DNA of 64,000 nucleotides from positions 13,294,917 to 13,358,916 of the forward strand of contig OY829651.1 in assembly GCA_963691815.1 (NCBI GenBank), in the 5' to 3' direction. Shown here piece by piece: positions 1 to 11,600 of the stretch. The notes under the pieces are model-generated. The model saw only the letters and a program-made list of their open reading frames with translations, ran no database searches and had not been told where the DNA came from. The position numbers and the translations under genes were made by a program. Every line of letters starts with the position of its first letter. Positions within the stretch are counted from its first letter, which is position 1. This DNA is from Echiichthys vipera. Its lineage: Eukaryota > Chordata > Actinopteri > Perciformes > Trachinidae.

Positions 1-904
1 GTCATTTTGCAAGCACAGATGCACATAGTCTGTCTTTGCGGTGAAAGGCCCAGGCATCTTACTAACACTGCTGCCAGTCTCTGGATTAAAGACCTATTAG
101 TGTTTGCCATTTTACAGTCTGTTCACAAAGGAGGCTGAGATTTCTGGGAGAAAACGATGATGTTACCGCCATTTCACAAATTCAGGGATTGTGATTAACT
201 GTTGATATACTGCAGATACACAAAGGAACAAAAAGTATGGTGGTAGACAACATCTCAATGGGAAGAGTAACAGTCAAGTGTGACACTGATATGTGAAGTG
301 TATGGCACAATCCCAGAATCCACACTCTCAGACTCACTGACTTTGAAGCACGTTCCCGGTAAATCTGTGAGGGTTTAGGGCTGCCCCACTGTCAAAGCGT
401 CAAGTGCTTGAAGGCTCTCAAGCAAACATTTTGAGCCCTTTCTGGACACTTTCCGAAAGTCCGCATTTCTGCAGACTTTGCCTGAGGGAATTACCCACAA
501 CTTATGTGTTATGGCGTTAAAACACAGGGTTACCAGGGAAAGCCTTGAAGCTTTTTTTTTTTTAAACGGTAAACAAGGGGAAGTGGCTCATGGCTGTCCA
601 ACCTGGCATATTAGATTTACACAGAAACACTAACAACGACTTAAGATGGTGAATAAAAACACATGAATAAAATGATAGCAAGCACACATGGTTTATTTAT
701 CAACCATTTATTTTAATTTTGCTTAATGATGCCGTTTGAGAACAATAAGTAAACTGATCATTTGACTCCTCCACTGTGTAGAAGAGCCTAAGGCGTTCCA
801 ATCTTCCCTGGCTGTAAAGACGGCAAAAAAGGAAGAATAAAAAAAGTCTCAAACCCACAATTCTACATATTATGTTTTGTCTTAACACGGTAATGTAATA
901 TGCC

Positions 905-1820
905 GATGCCAAATTTTGTCATCCATCATCTTCAACCGCTTGTCCCTAATGGGGTCACAGGGGGCTGGAGCCAATCCCAGCTGACATCGGGCGTGAGGCG
1001 GAGTATAACCTGGACAGGATGCCAGTCTATCGCAGGGCACATAGAGGGCCCGTCCACACGAGGGCGCGTTTTCCTGTAACCGCACATTCTTAGTATCAGT
1101 TAGGCCGACCATCCACATGCAGTAGGCGTTATCGGAGCCTGAAAACTGTCTTTTTTGTAACCAGGTCCCAGAGTGGGAATATTTGAGAATGCCCCCCGTG
1201 GCATTGTCGTCCAGACGGCAGAACCGCATACTTTGCCCTCATCTCCCCACCTTGGACCTCTAACCCCCGCTGCGTCACATAACAACAACAGTGCTGCTGC
1301 GTGGAGAGAGACACGGACTGTTTACTGAACTGTACTCTCAGCAACATGCTTGTGAATGAATTAGGCCGACCATATATTTATATATATATACCTCTCTCTC
1401 TCTTTTTCCCCATTGTTGGAGTATTTCTGTGGCAGTTACAGCGCCACATCCAGCCCCGGCATGTGTATTACAGTGTTTTTAGCCGGTGTCACTGGTTTCG
1501 CATGGACGCAGATATTTCTTTAGCAGAGTGTGTTGACGGAAAACTTTTTTAGAACAATGGAGAAATCTTGTGGACATACCCAGAGGTAGACAGAGACAGG
1601 TGACCATTCACACTCACATTCACAGCTACAGACAATTTAGAGTAGTAAATTAACCTAAGACATGCCTGGACTGTATGAGGAAGCCGGAGAACCCGGAGAA
1701 AACCCAAGCAGACACAGTGAGAACATACAAACTCCACACAGAAGGGACCCCGCCTGGATTCGAACCAGGAGCCCTCTTGCTATGAGACGACAGTGCTAAC
1801 CACCACACCGCTGTGTCGCA
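905..1820 (+). repeat. Teleost dispersed repeat split by an insertion
   Basis: The left part (about 905-1045, with the words CCAGCTGACATCGGGCG and GCCAGTCTATCGCAGGGCAC) and the right part (about 1580-1820, with CCATTCACACTCACATTCACAG, broken here as CCATTCACACTCACATT, and CCTGGATTCGAACCAGGAG) are the two halves of one very common fish repeat. In intact copies as I remember them they follow each other directly. Here about 530 bases of unrelated sequence separate them, so a second element appears to have landed inside. The right part carries a tRNA-like B-box word (GATTCGAACC). The match is from memory of fish genomes and was not searched. Confidence 0.55.
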
Positions 1821-2883
1821 AAGTGTTCTCCCATTCCAATTTTGAGAACCAACAGCCTCTCACGCTCAACCACGTGCTGACATCAGTGAGGGTTCAGGCT
1901 GGAGATGGGATTGGGCATTGGAACAAGTCACGGCAGCAGAACCAGAAGCTGAGCCTTGTTTGGGAAGTTAAATGTCTTCTGCATACTTACAGCTCTGTCT
2001 TCTGCATACTTACAGCTCTGTTTGAAGCAATTATGAGTGTAAATATGAGCTGCACATTTCAGTGCTGGCTGGTTTTAGCCCTGCAGCCTTTCCATTTCCA
2101 ATAAGTCAAGAAAAGTTCAATTTATTTGTAAAGCCTTTTCTATGAAACAAGTCAGTCACAAAGTGGTTTACAGAACAAAGCACATCAGTACAGATTCAAA
2201 CAGGACCAAGAACAAGCACATTTCAGGCTTTGTATGCACCGTTTCAAATTATCAAAATCAATCCACAGTGAAAACAAAGGCAGAGATTTTACTAAACACA
2301 TAAATTCTGTTTTGAAACAATGACTATCACAGCTATTTGTTATGCCATGTCAAATTTAAAAATGTACATGTCTCCAGGAATACCAATAAACTGAACTGAC
2401 ATTTTGTTCTCTTATTATGCGTGACAATCCTCCATGCTGCTGCTGCTGCTCAGACACTGAGTCACAAATGTCAAAAAACTTTCTCAGGTAAGGGATGTGA
2501 GATATAATGAGTATATTAACATACAAACTAATAACTGGAATTGGCAACATTGGCAGCCCCCTCGCTCTGACATCTCTCCATTAATTGCATATATATATGC
2601 CCTGTTTGTGCATGTGTGTATTTCTAGCCTGTGTGGCACATGAATAATAACAGAGTGAAAAAATCGAATTTCCCTTTGCAAGATTAATAAAGTTACCATT
2701 GTTATTATTGGCACGTAATGCAGATTTTGTTTTGGACTGCCAAGGAGCCCAGTGATTAATTTACAGTGAACGTTTTTAGAAGAGTAATTTAATACTCAAA
2801 CCATGAAGCACGTAGGCTAATCAAAATACTGCTATTGGCACTGATTAATATCAGTAGTCCATGTTAATGGCAAATAGACCTTT

Positions 2884-3030
2884 TAAATGAAATTCCATTG
2901 CTAGGCAACAGCCTGGGTCCTTGTTAACTTCCTGTCAGTTGATGTCATCCACATTCTCTGCAACAGGAAACAAACTGGGCCACATTTTGTTTATGTTTTC
3001 AACTGTGAAATGGTCTTCATGTTGTCTGAT
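2884..3030 (+). mobile_element. MITE fragment, TTGCTAGGCAACAGCC family
   Basis: This segment begins with ATTGCTAGGCAACAGCC and GTCCTTGTTAACTTCCTGTC. The same words begin the complete element at 15080-15278, and an inverted, more decayed copy lies near 54990-55095. Only one terminus is clear here, so it is a fragment or a strongly diverged copy. Confidence 0.6.
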
Positions 3031-4516
3031 ATGATGTGAACATCTTTTTAGAGAACATTTATAGAAAACCATGCTTGGGGTTTAGAAGTAGATTTCAAAT
3101 GGTCATAGAAAATAAAGAAGAAATAAAATAATGAACATCAGTACTGAATATTAAAAGTGTTCTTTGATAGAATTGATTGACAGTGTTGTATGTATAATGG
3201 ATTATAATGTTAAATATTCTTAAATAAGGTTATTTGTTTAAGAAAGCAGCCTTCTGAGTACCTTTGCAGAGTCATATTGCTCCAAAATCAGTGTTCAATC
3301 AACATAGAAAAGGTAAATTTCCATTGCAGCTCTAAAAAAAACAACCCAATATATCGTCTCAATTATATTAAATCAGTCTCGAAAATCCCATATCGATGAG
3401 GCTCTATTATATATCCTGCTACTATATGAGTGGATTCCTCCCTCTGGTTCAGACAGACAGATGACAAGATCATTATTGACTCTAGACACCGTCAGTAGCT
3501 GCAACAGAGCCCACCTACTGAGCTGAGTTTAAGACTCTTCGGAGGCAGCTGCTGGTGAGGTACTGCAAACGAGAAATAGTTAAATGACACATCTGTCACG
3601 AAGCACAGAGGGAATCAGCAGCTCCTGTAGATGCAAAGAACTATCAGTAACCTCCACTCCACAGCCTAGTCCAGAGTAGTGTCATGTCACTAGGTTCATA
3701 ACTCCTGCATTTGTGCAAAGGAGGTGGTACAAAAACATCAGTCAAGTGGAGGGTGCACGGCTTGACTCTCTGTCCCCTTTTGTGTGCCATACAGGGGCTG
3801 CTGAGCAGGAGGTTGACAGTTGCCTAAGGCGATAGGGTAGGAATTGTAATGTGGATTTTTCTTCTTTTTTTTTTTTTTTTTAGTGGGTGAGGATGTTGGG
3901 GATGGGTATATAAATAAATAAAACACACAGCTGCTATTTACAGATATCTTCTTTCCCTAGTGTGTGCAACAGACACACTCAGTGGAATCCCAATTTCCGA
4001 ACCAAACCGTTTGTGAAAGATTGGAGGCTGCATTCAGGTGTGTAGCTTTACTGCCTCCCTGTGGACGATGTGTGAAAAAGAAAATCGCTGTCACAATCAC
4101 ACCAGAATGCAGACGGTTTCATGATTTATTATCTATAGAAACCAAGGCCAGTGGAGATATTTAGATAGATAGATGCACAAAGCACCGTCAAAAAATAAAT
4201 GGTTTTAGTTTGTTGTGAAAGAAACTGAATGGGCAATAGAGGCCTGACCTCCACAATGCAACACCTCTGGGATGAATTCAAGATGCAGACAGTGTGAGCC
4301 ACAACAGTGCCAGACTTTAGTAATGTTCTTGTGGCCATGGATGGAAAGAGTACTAAAATATAGTAGAAGTAAAATTACTTGACACATGCATACATTCTGA
4401 CACTCAAAGATACACACATACATGATCACATTCATATACGCTCATAATTATAAACAGATTCTCACGTTATACATGCATGTTTTTATGTACACATGCATGT
4501 ATGCATGTCAAATGCA

Positions 4517-4519
<3 letters not shown>

Positions 4520-4579
<60 letters not shown>
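4520..4579. repeat. (TA)n microsatellite
   Basis: About 30 uninterrupted TA units follow a stretch rich in ATGCATG words. It is the longest simple repeat in the window and likely polymorphic. Confidence 0.95.
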
Positions 4580-4582
<3 letters not shown>

Positions 4583-5572
4583 AGGCGACATGGCATAAAT
4601 AAAGTGCATTAACATATTAATATATAGGTCACCACAGAGCCCTTGTGTCCAAACCAACAACATCTTTTTTTAAAGATAACACTTTACAGCCTGTGCATCA
4701 ACTGATTATAAACTGTAGCCTTCCAGAAAAGAGTGCATTGTATCATGTTGGCTAGACTCAGCACCTGTTGAGGCATCAGGTGTGTTTCATTTGGGTCACA
4801 CTGCTCTCGTGGAGCTGTTTTTTTTTTTTAAGTTCCGAGGTAGCCTTCAGCAGTGCTAAGCTTACCCTATCAATATAGCTATCAGAATGCAGTGGTACCA
4901 TTACTATTCACAAGCTGCACAATTGCGACCGCACTCTTCACCTTACCTGGCGCTGCAGCTGAAATCTCGCGATAACACGGTTCACGCGTCAGGCATCCGG
5001 AGTTCTGCCCTCGTGAGGCCGCAGTCACGCCAGCAGCTTCAGACAGACAAACAACAAACAAACCAGCAGCCTTTTCTCTGCAGCTGCTGGATTACCTCCT
5101 TATTTTTGTTCCATTCTCACAGTTTATCATCACTTTTCTGTGTGACTTTTATTTTTACTCTAAGGAATGTGACTTGAAATGTAGCAAAGTAGCCTTCAAT
5201 ATAGATAACAAGCGACAATCTTAAAACTGCAGAAAAAAATATGTTACAGCTGAATTAGACCGAATGGGAGCAAATACATATAGGCTGACTAACTGCCAGG
5301 TTTCCTAATGGAAAGGCTGAACCAAAAAAGTGGAGGTACTTCTAGCATATTATTTATACCCATGGTTTTGGAATCATATCTTCAACGAGAGAGATACTGT
5401 AGATAGATAGGTACTGAGATCTGAATATCGCAAATTCTGAGAGACTTTACTACTCTACATATACCCACCCAGACCAGCTGCTACATTAACAAGCTGCTTC
5501 CATATTAATGTATTCAGAATTTAAGAATCTGAATGGGACTCTTAATACACACAATATTACTGTGACATGCTG

Positions 5573-5619
5573 CTTTTTACTTAAGGAAAGGATCTGAATA
5601 ATACTTCTACCTCTAGAAG
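5573..5619. repeat. Fragment of teleost TTACTTAAG..GGATCTGAATA repeat
   Basis: The words CTTTTTACTTAAGG and GGATCTGAATAATACTTCT match a very frequent teleost dispersed repeat. A second fragment ending CAGTACTTCTTCCACCACTG is at about 36287-36361. Recognition is from memory. Confidence 0.45.
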
Positions 5620-8017
5620 TAAAAGCCCAAATGTAGAGTAAGCTGGAGAGTGCATTGGCCTTAAAACAGCTGCATGAGAACTGTATGTTCTGCTGCAAGC
5701 TAAAGAGAAGGAACACATTCATGGTGCCTCTGCCAATTACAGGTGTCAGCACGGGTTAGCACTTCCATCTGCCAGGACATCAGGGTCATCAAATCCACGC
5801 ACCTCAGATGTCAGCTGCTAGCACTAAAAGGGGCTAATCATTTTAAAAAGGGCTGAGAAAGGAAAGAAAGATGTTTGCATAAGTCAAATCTTAATGGAGC
5901 TGCCAATAGATGATCGTGATCAGTTTTCATCATCGTCTTATGTAAGAATTTGAAATGACAGGCAGAAGCAAATACAAGTTTGTGAATGGTGAAATAAGAA
6001 ATACAAGATTGTGCAGTAATTTGAGAGAATGTTATACATTTTGTATCTGTTTTTACATCTACTTGATGTAATAACGGAAATACCATATGCTTGTGTGAGC
6101 TATTACACCGTGGACGGAAATAATGAAATTATCCATCAGAAGATGTTATTACATTATCAGACAGTTAATTAAATTAACATATTTATCACATTTTGTACTC
6201 ATCTGGAGGGACTATAAAACTGACATATTGTAATTGCTTTATGTAACACACACACAATAAATGGACAAATAATCTCACTGACCTGTACCAGGAGGGCATC
6301 TGAAAACATCTGAAGCCTGAAGGATATACTGTACTCGCAGTAAGTTAATTTACTTGAGCTTGTGTTACACATTAAACAGAGGAGAGTAGAAAATCTGCCA
6401 TCCAAGGTTTACCCAAACTATATTGCATTGTTTTTATGGTTGGTAATTTGTTAACAAGGTGTCCAATACCAATTAATTATTAACATACATACAGAACTAA
6501 TGATAAATACATGTAAAGGCATCAGACTGGAGGGGGTCCTGATAGGGAGCAGTATTTTGTGAGGTACTCCTGGCTGATACACACATTGATGCAGAATCTA
6601 ATGTATCAATACAGCAGCCACTGCTGTGATGGCAGGAAAATCATACACTGTGTTTCCCATGCATTACTGTAGTAACAATACGTAACGATTTACAACATGT
6701 TTTCTACGCATTTAAAACATCGACCGAAGTCCAACGTCACAGTTTGACGCACAGTCAGACGCTGACTAAATGTTCAACGGGCAAATTTCAAACCGCAGCG
6801 ACTAAAACACAACTAAAAAAGGATTTCAACAAAGGTGGTTGTGTTTTACCTCGTGATGTAAACCCTTTACCTTTCAACCTCTTGGAGCACTTCTGTGGAC
6901 CTCTCTTCTAATTTCCTCTCAGTTGTCTCTAGTGTGCAAATGTGCCTTGATTGATTGTGTCAATTACAGGGAGGCTTATTTCAAACGAGCAGTAGGGGCT
7001 GTGTTGCTAAGCGGTCAATGGATGTCATAGATTACTTTAAGCCCCTTTAAGTCCAGCTGCAATTTGTATAGCCTAATAAAGGCGAAGACCAGCTGAGACA
7101 AATTACTGTAGCTAAATCCCTTTATCTACCTTAAATAGTTAGGGAGCAAAGACAAAATCTGATTAGAAACCTAACAAGGCCAGTATAACAAGAGAGAAGA
7201 CAGCGTAGGGGTGACTTTATGATCAACAGCCTCAAGAAAACATGACTAATGTAGAGCATGATGCCAAACTTGCATCACTCAACATGAGTTCAGTGTTGAG
7301 TGACAGAGAGCTGCTCACAGATGCTGAGAGATATTATAAATCAGTGAGCAGCCTATTAGACATACAGCTTTAAAGCCCTTATGAGGTTAAATGGTGTTTT
7401 AATGGGGAGTGTTTAGTTTTCAGCTTTAAAAGTAAAACAAATTCTGCTCGTTTCAAAAGCCACGACAATGGATGAATAATCAATAAGTATACATTTTACT
7501 ATATCAGGCATATATGATTTAGGATTTTCTTTTCTTCTCATCTTTGGAGTTTTACAGCAACCAGCATGTGCAATGTTGCATTGCTTCTACCTTCTGGGAC
7601 TTTTCCATTACTGTACCATTTTAATATTAAATACTTCTAGTCTCTCATGAGGTCAAATAGCCATTTTACTTTCCTTCCATACTCTATGGAATAATCTGAG
7701 ATTTCTGTTAATCCAATTTTCCCCATACCTACTACATGCATTATGTATACTGTATTTACTGTACTGTAGCCCAGCTGGATGCTTCCCCAAGGTGAATACC
7801 GTGTCTCATTCTGGTTAACTTTACCTGCTCACCTCATGTCTCTTTTTTAAAGCTTCCTTTGCCAATTTATCAACATTTTGATTGCAGTTTTTTTTATTAG
7901 TTTACCAAAATTGCATTTAGAAAGCTTTCTTCTTCAAAACCACCGCTGGGATAAGATAGAATTATGATGTAACAATTAAAATCAGTTCATGAAAGAACCA
8001 GCTTCACTGTCAATGTT

Positions 8018-8023
8018 TTATTT
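8018..8023 (-). promoter_or_regulatory. eif4e: Candidate eif4e poly(A) signal
   Basis: The plus strand reads TTTATT, so the minus strand carries AATAAA about 670 bases past the eif4e stop. It is the first convincing hexamer I noted downstream. Its use is inferred, not shown. Confidence 0.45.
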
Positions 8024-8690
8024 ACATCACTCCTTTGTACATTTACTGCTGAGAAATATGGGGCAGGGTGTTACATTCAAAACACAGGTCAATCCCTTCA
8101 AACTACTTAATTTTTGCTTATGCCACAAAAAACAAAATCCGGAGTGGAATTAATTATATTATGTGAACTTCATCAAAACAGTAAGTGAACAAAACTCATA
8201 TCAAATGAACAACTAAACGTTTTGACTGAACATTGTACACTATAATATGCACTTACACAAGAACAAAACAAATACACTCACCATGAATATTTAGAAAATA
8301 TCCTTAGTAAATAAATACTGCGATACAAAATTATGTTTTCATCGACATCTTTCTGTGCTCTGAAACTCAAAACTCTAGAGATTTGTGAATAAGAGAAAAG
8401 TATATCACATAGTTACTACAGATTTATTCATGATCCATTTTGGTGTGAAATCTGTTGTTTACTCTGAGTGGTAAACACTCTTTAAATATATCCCCTGCTC
8501 TTCAAAAATCGTTAACATCTCAATTTCCACTCTAATCACATTTTGCACAAGCTGTTTGACAAGAGAGTAAACAGTTCAAACAAAAAGACCTATTTGCAAC
8601 GCCGGCATTAAGTTTTCAATAATTTGTCAAACTGAAAAACTGCACGAAGATGTCAAAACTTGCGGTTTGTTGGATCAGTTCTCTTCCCTT

Positions 8691-11600
8691 TCAGAAGGAG
8701 GCACGGTTGATGGCTCCTGTCCTCAGGCAACAAACGTTCTTGGTTGAGGAGCTGCTCTTTGTGGCTGTGTCTGCATGCGACTGGTAACCGATGATCGCTT
8801 TTGGCGAAACGCCTAATCTCTCTTTATACACACGTCTAAAAAAGGAAAAAGGCAAATAGAGACATTGCATTTCAGCAAACACACAAAAATATTTCAGACT
8901 ATATAAGATACATATTCCTTGACCAGTGTTCTCTATTAATGTATCCTGATGTAGAAAACTAGTTTGCTGAGGCCGTCCAATGAAGCTGTATCATCAACAT
9001 TTTGCCCAAGAGGGATTTTCCCACAGGCCTATAATGCTGAAACATAATACTAGGGTTTTACTGCTGAATACAAGCAGCTCATTTTGACTATTGGTGATAA
9101 AATATTTGCCAAGTAAAATCTTCATCACAAACTATACATGCATAAAAGGGCTCTAAGTAAACCTGGGCTGTACAAGTGGATATTCCCTTTACTATGAATG
9201 TGTTTTCTTTAAGATCTGTCATCAATAAGTGTGGCATTGTCAGGTCACCCTATGTGTGTGATGGCGTCTTTGTTTTCGTAGTCTGTGGTCCATATTGCTA
9301 TTTTATCTCCTTTGGCACGGACGTTAATGACGGCTCCACACACATCGTCGCTGTGTTCATCAAAAGCTTCGCCCACAAGGCACAAGAGCTGCGGGAAAAA
9401 TCAGATGTCATTTCCAAATGCCTCGTGACTGGGGAGTAGTTAGAGACAGGTGTGCCCTTTTCGACTTCGTCGCAGGAGGAAAAGCACAGGCATTATTACC
9501 AAGGCCCAACCACAGCCACCTCCTGGTTGATCCAATAAGGAAGTGACTAAAATTGCAGTTCGCCGAGTGGCCACTAGAGCCAGGTTTCTTAATAGACCAG
9601 TTTCTCATTGACCCCCATGTTAAACAGGCTGTTTTCACAGCATAATTAAACCTATTTAAGGCTGGTACAAAAAACATTCTAGTCTGTACATTTAGGTCAT
9701 ATCTCCATGATAACACTGAGGGGTGTGAATTTTTTTGTACCAGGCTAGTTTTTTATTTTATTGGAGGTTAAAGTTTGGGAATAATTAGGGGCGAGGCCTC
9801 TTAAGTGACAGCTAGCTGCTGGCCCTTACTTCACCTCAGAGGTAAACGTCAGCCAGATGGACGCATCTCCCTCCCCCCCCAATGTCACATCAATGCCATT
9901 TTTTGATTAGAGGAAACAAGGCGGAGTCAGAGTCTGACAAGATGGCGAGTACGATTGGATCAAGTTTGGAGAACAGAACTCGACGGAGAGGCTACGTCCA
10001 TTTTTCATAAAGTCTATGGTTATTACTTCCATTGTTTACACCTGTGCTTTTCCGGCTGTGATGTGACAAAATGTCTATAATTAATACCCCACAGGACTGA
10101 ACATACCGTCTCCAACCAGAATCGATCCAGGTCTGCTCTACGCTGCTGCTTTGACAGAGTTATCAGCCAGCGGCCACCTCGGCGATTCCGTTCATCCTCC
10201 CACATGGGCTCAATCCCATCCTGTACCCACATCAAATGTCACAGCTCACAACACAATAAATATCCCAGTGTATCCATATGAACAAAGGCTTTCATTTATC
10301 ACAATACCTTTAGATCAGTTTAGGAGTGCCAAAAGTAGTTCAATTTCATTGTTGTTCCTCTTAAAAGCACAATTCACAAAACTTGAATACCAATTAATGA
10401 TACATATTGATAGACTATTGCACTTGACGAGACACTCTAGATTCACTTCCACATTTTGATATGCAGTTCTGTCTGTTGTGGCCACGTTCTCATTATTGAG
10501 CCAGATAAGCACACCGTGTTTCGTGTCGTGCCAATCCCATTCTTGCATCGCCAATTTACGTGAAACATAGCCGGTGTAAACAACATTAGTCGACCTTGAG
10601 AAAAAAAAGAAACAGCCAATAGAAACAGTAAATAAGACTAACTTACATGCGTCCTATGAGAGAAGTAAAAAAAAAAAAAAAAACATTTAAAGGTTAGGCC
10701 TAAACACTATCAATTAGGCTGCCAATAAAACTGTGGTGTGGGTCAAACAACCACACTGTTCACCTGACAAGGTGGGATCAGTCTACGTCCTGGCTTACTT
10801 TGGACAGTTTGTAGCACAGACCCTGAAGAAGGCGATATGAACAGAATGCCTATTGTTAAAATAAAAATAATCAGCTTTCTCAGCTCTCCTTTGATGTACT
10901 TTTGAGCCCTCGCCTCACTAGAATAGGTGTTTGTTTTCTTTAGTTCTTCAAGAATGCAACAGAAAAGCTTGGACTTTACAATTGTAAGTCTACAATTGTA
11001 AATTCAAAAGCCGAACTAAAGCGATTTCACAATTTATCAGCCAATCATGGCAACTGTCAGGAAACATCTTGTTTAGTTAGATATACATGGGTAACCAGGT
11101 CAGTGTGTAAACACAAGGATTCTCGTTCACTGCATTGTTGCAATTCCTCATTAAGTAAAAAAAAAAAACCTTTCCGTCCCCTGCTTCTAACGATCCATCA
11201 TTATTTATGACAGATGAGTTCCAGTTTCAGTCTTGAGTGATGTTCGTAACCAACTCTACCCTCAAGAGCCGTTTGTGGCCACCAGAGAAGATAAAGTGAA
11301 GCGCAGTGAAGTGAAGTGCAGTCGGTATATGAAATAAACTGTGTTTTGACCCCCCCGCCCCCCAAATGGGTACTGCGGCACTGATGATGGAGGGTCACAG
11401 GTAAGCAAAACTGAATGAATCAATTACTCTTCAGGCCACGTGACTTCTTGTTTAATACTCTTCGTTCCTTTGTTATAAGATTTTTAAAAAAGGGACCACA
11501 ATGCACCACAATGTTTCTTTTCTGTAACCCTGTTCAAATCCCCATGAATTAATGTGAATATCTACTCAGTGGGAGACAATGCACAGTTTAAAGATGCTAT

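Larger units (their letters stand above)
1..8000. other. Gene-free flank with old repeats
   Basis: I see no exon with a recognisable protein or paired splice sites in this stretch. It holds a nested dispersed repeat (905-1820), a MITE fragment (2884-3030), a long TA tract (4520-4579) and fragments of a common teleost repeat (5573-5619). A further AT-rich tail near 2108-2200 resembles the 3-prime end of a teleost interspersed repeat. Open frames here are short and lack family resemblance. The eif4e 3-prime UTR probably ends near 8.0 kb. Confidence 0.6.

Noticed and set aside
4887..5177. A 96-codon plus-strand frame
   Set aside because: Composition is Gln/Ser-rich without motif, splice partners or a promoter; likely chance.
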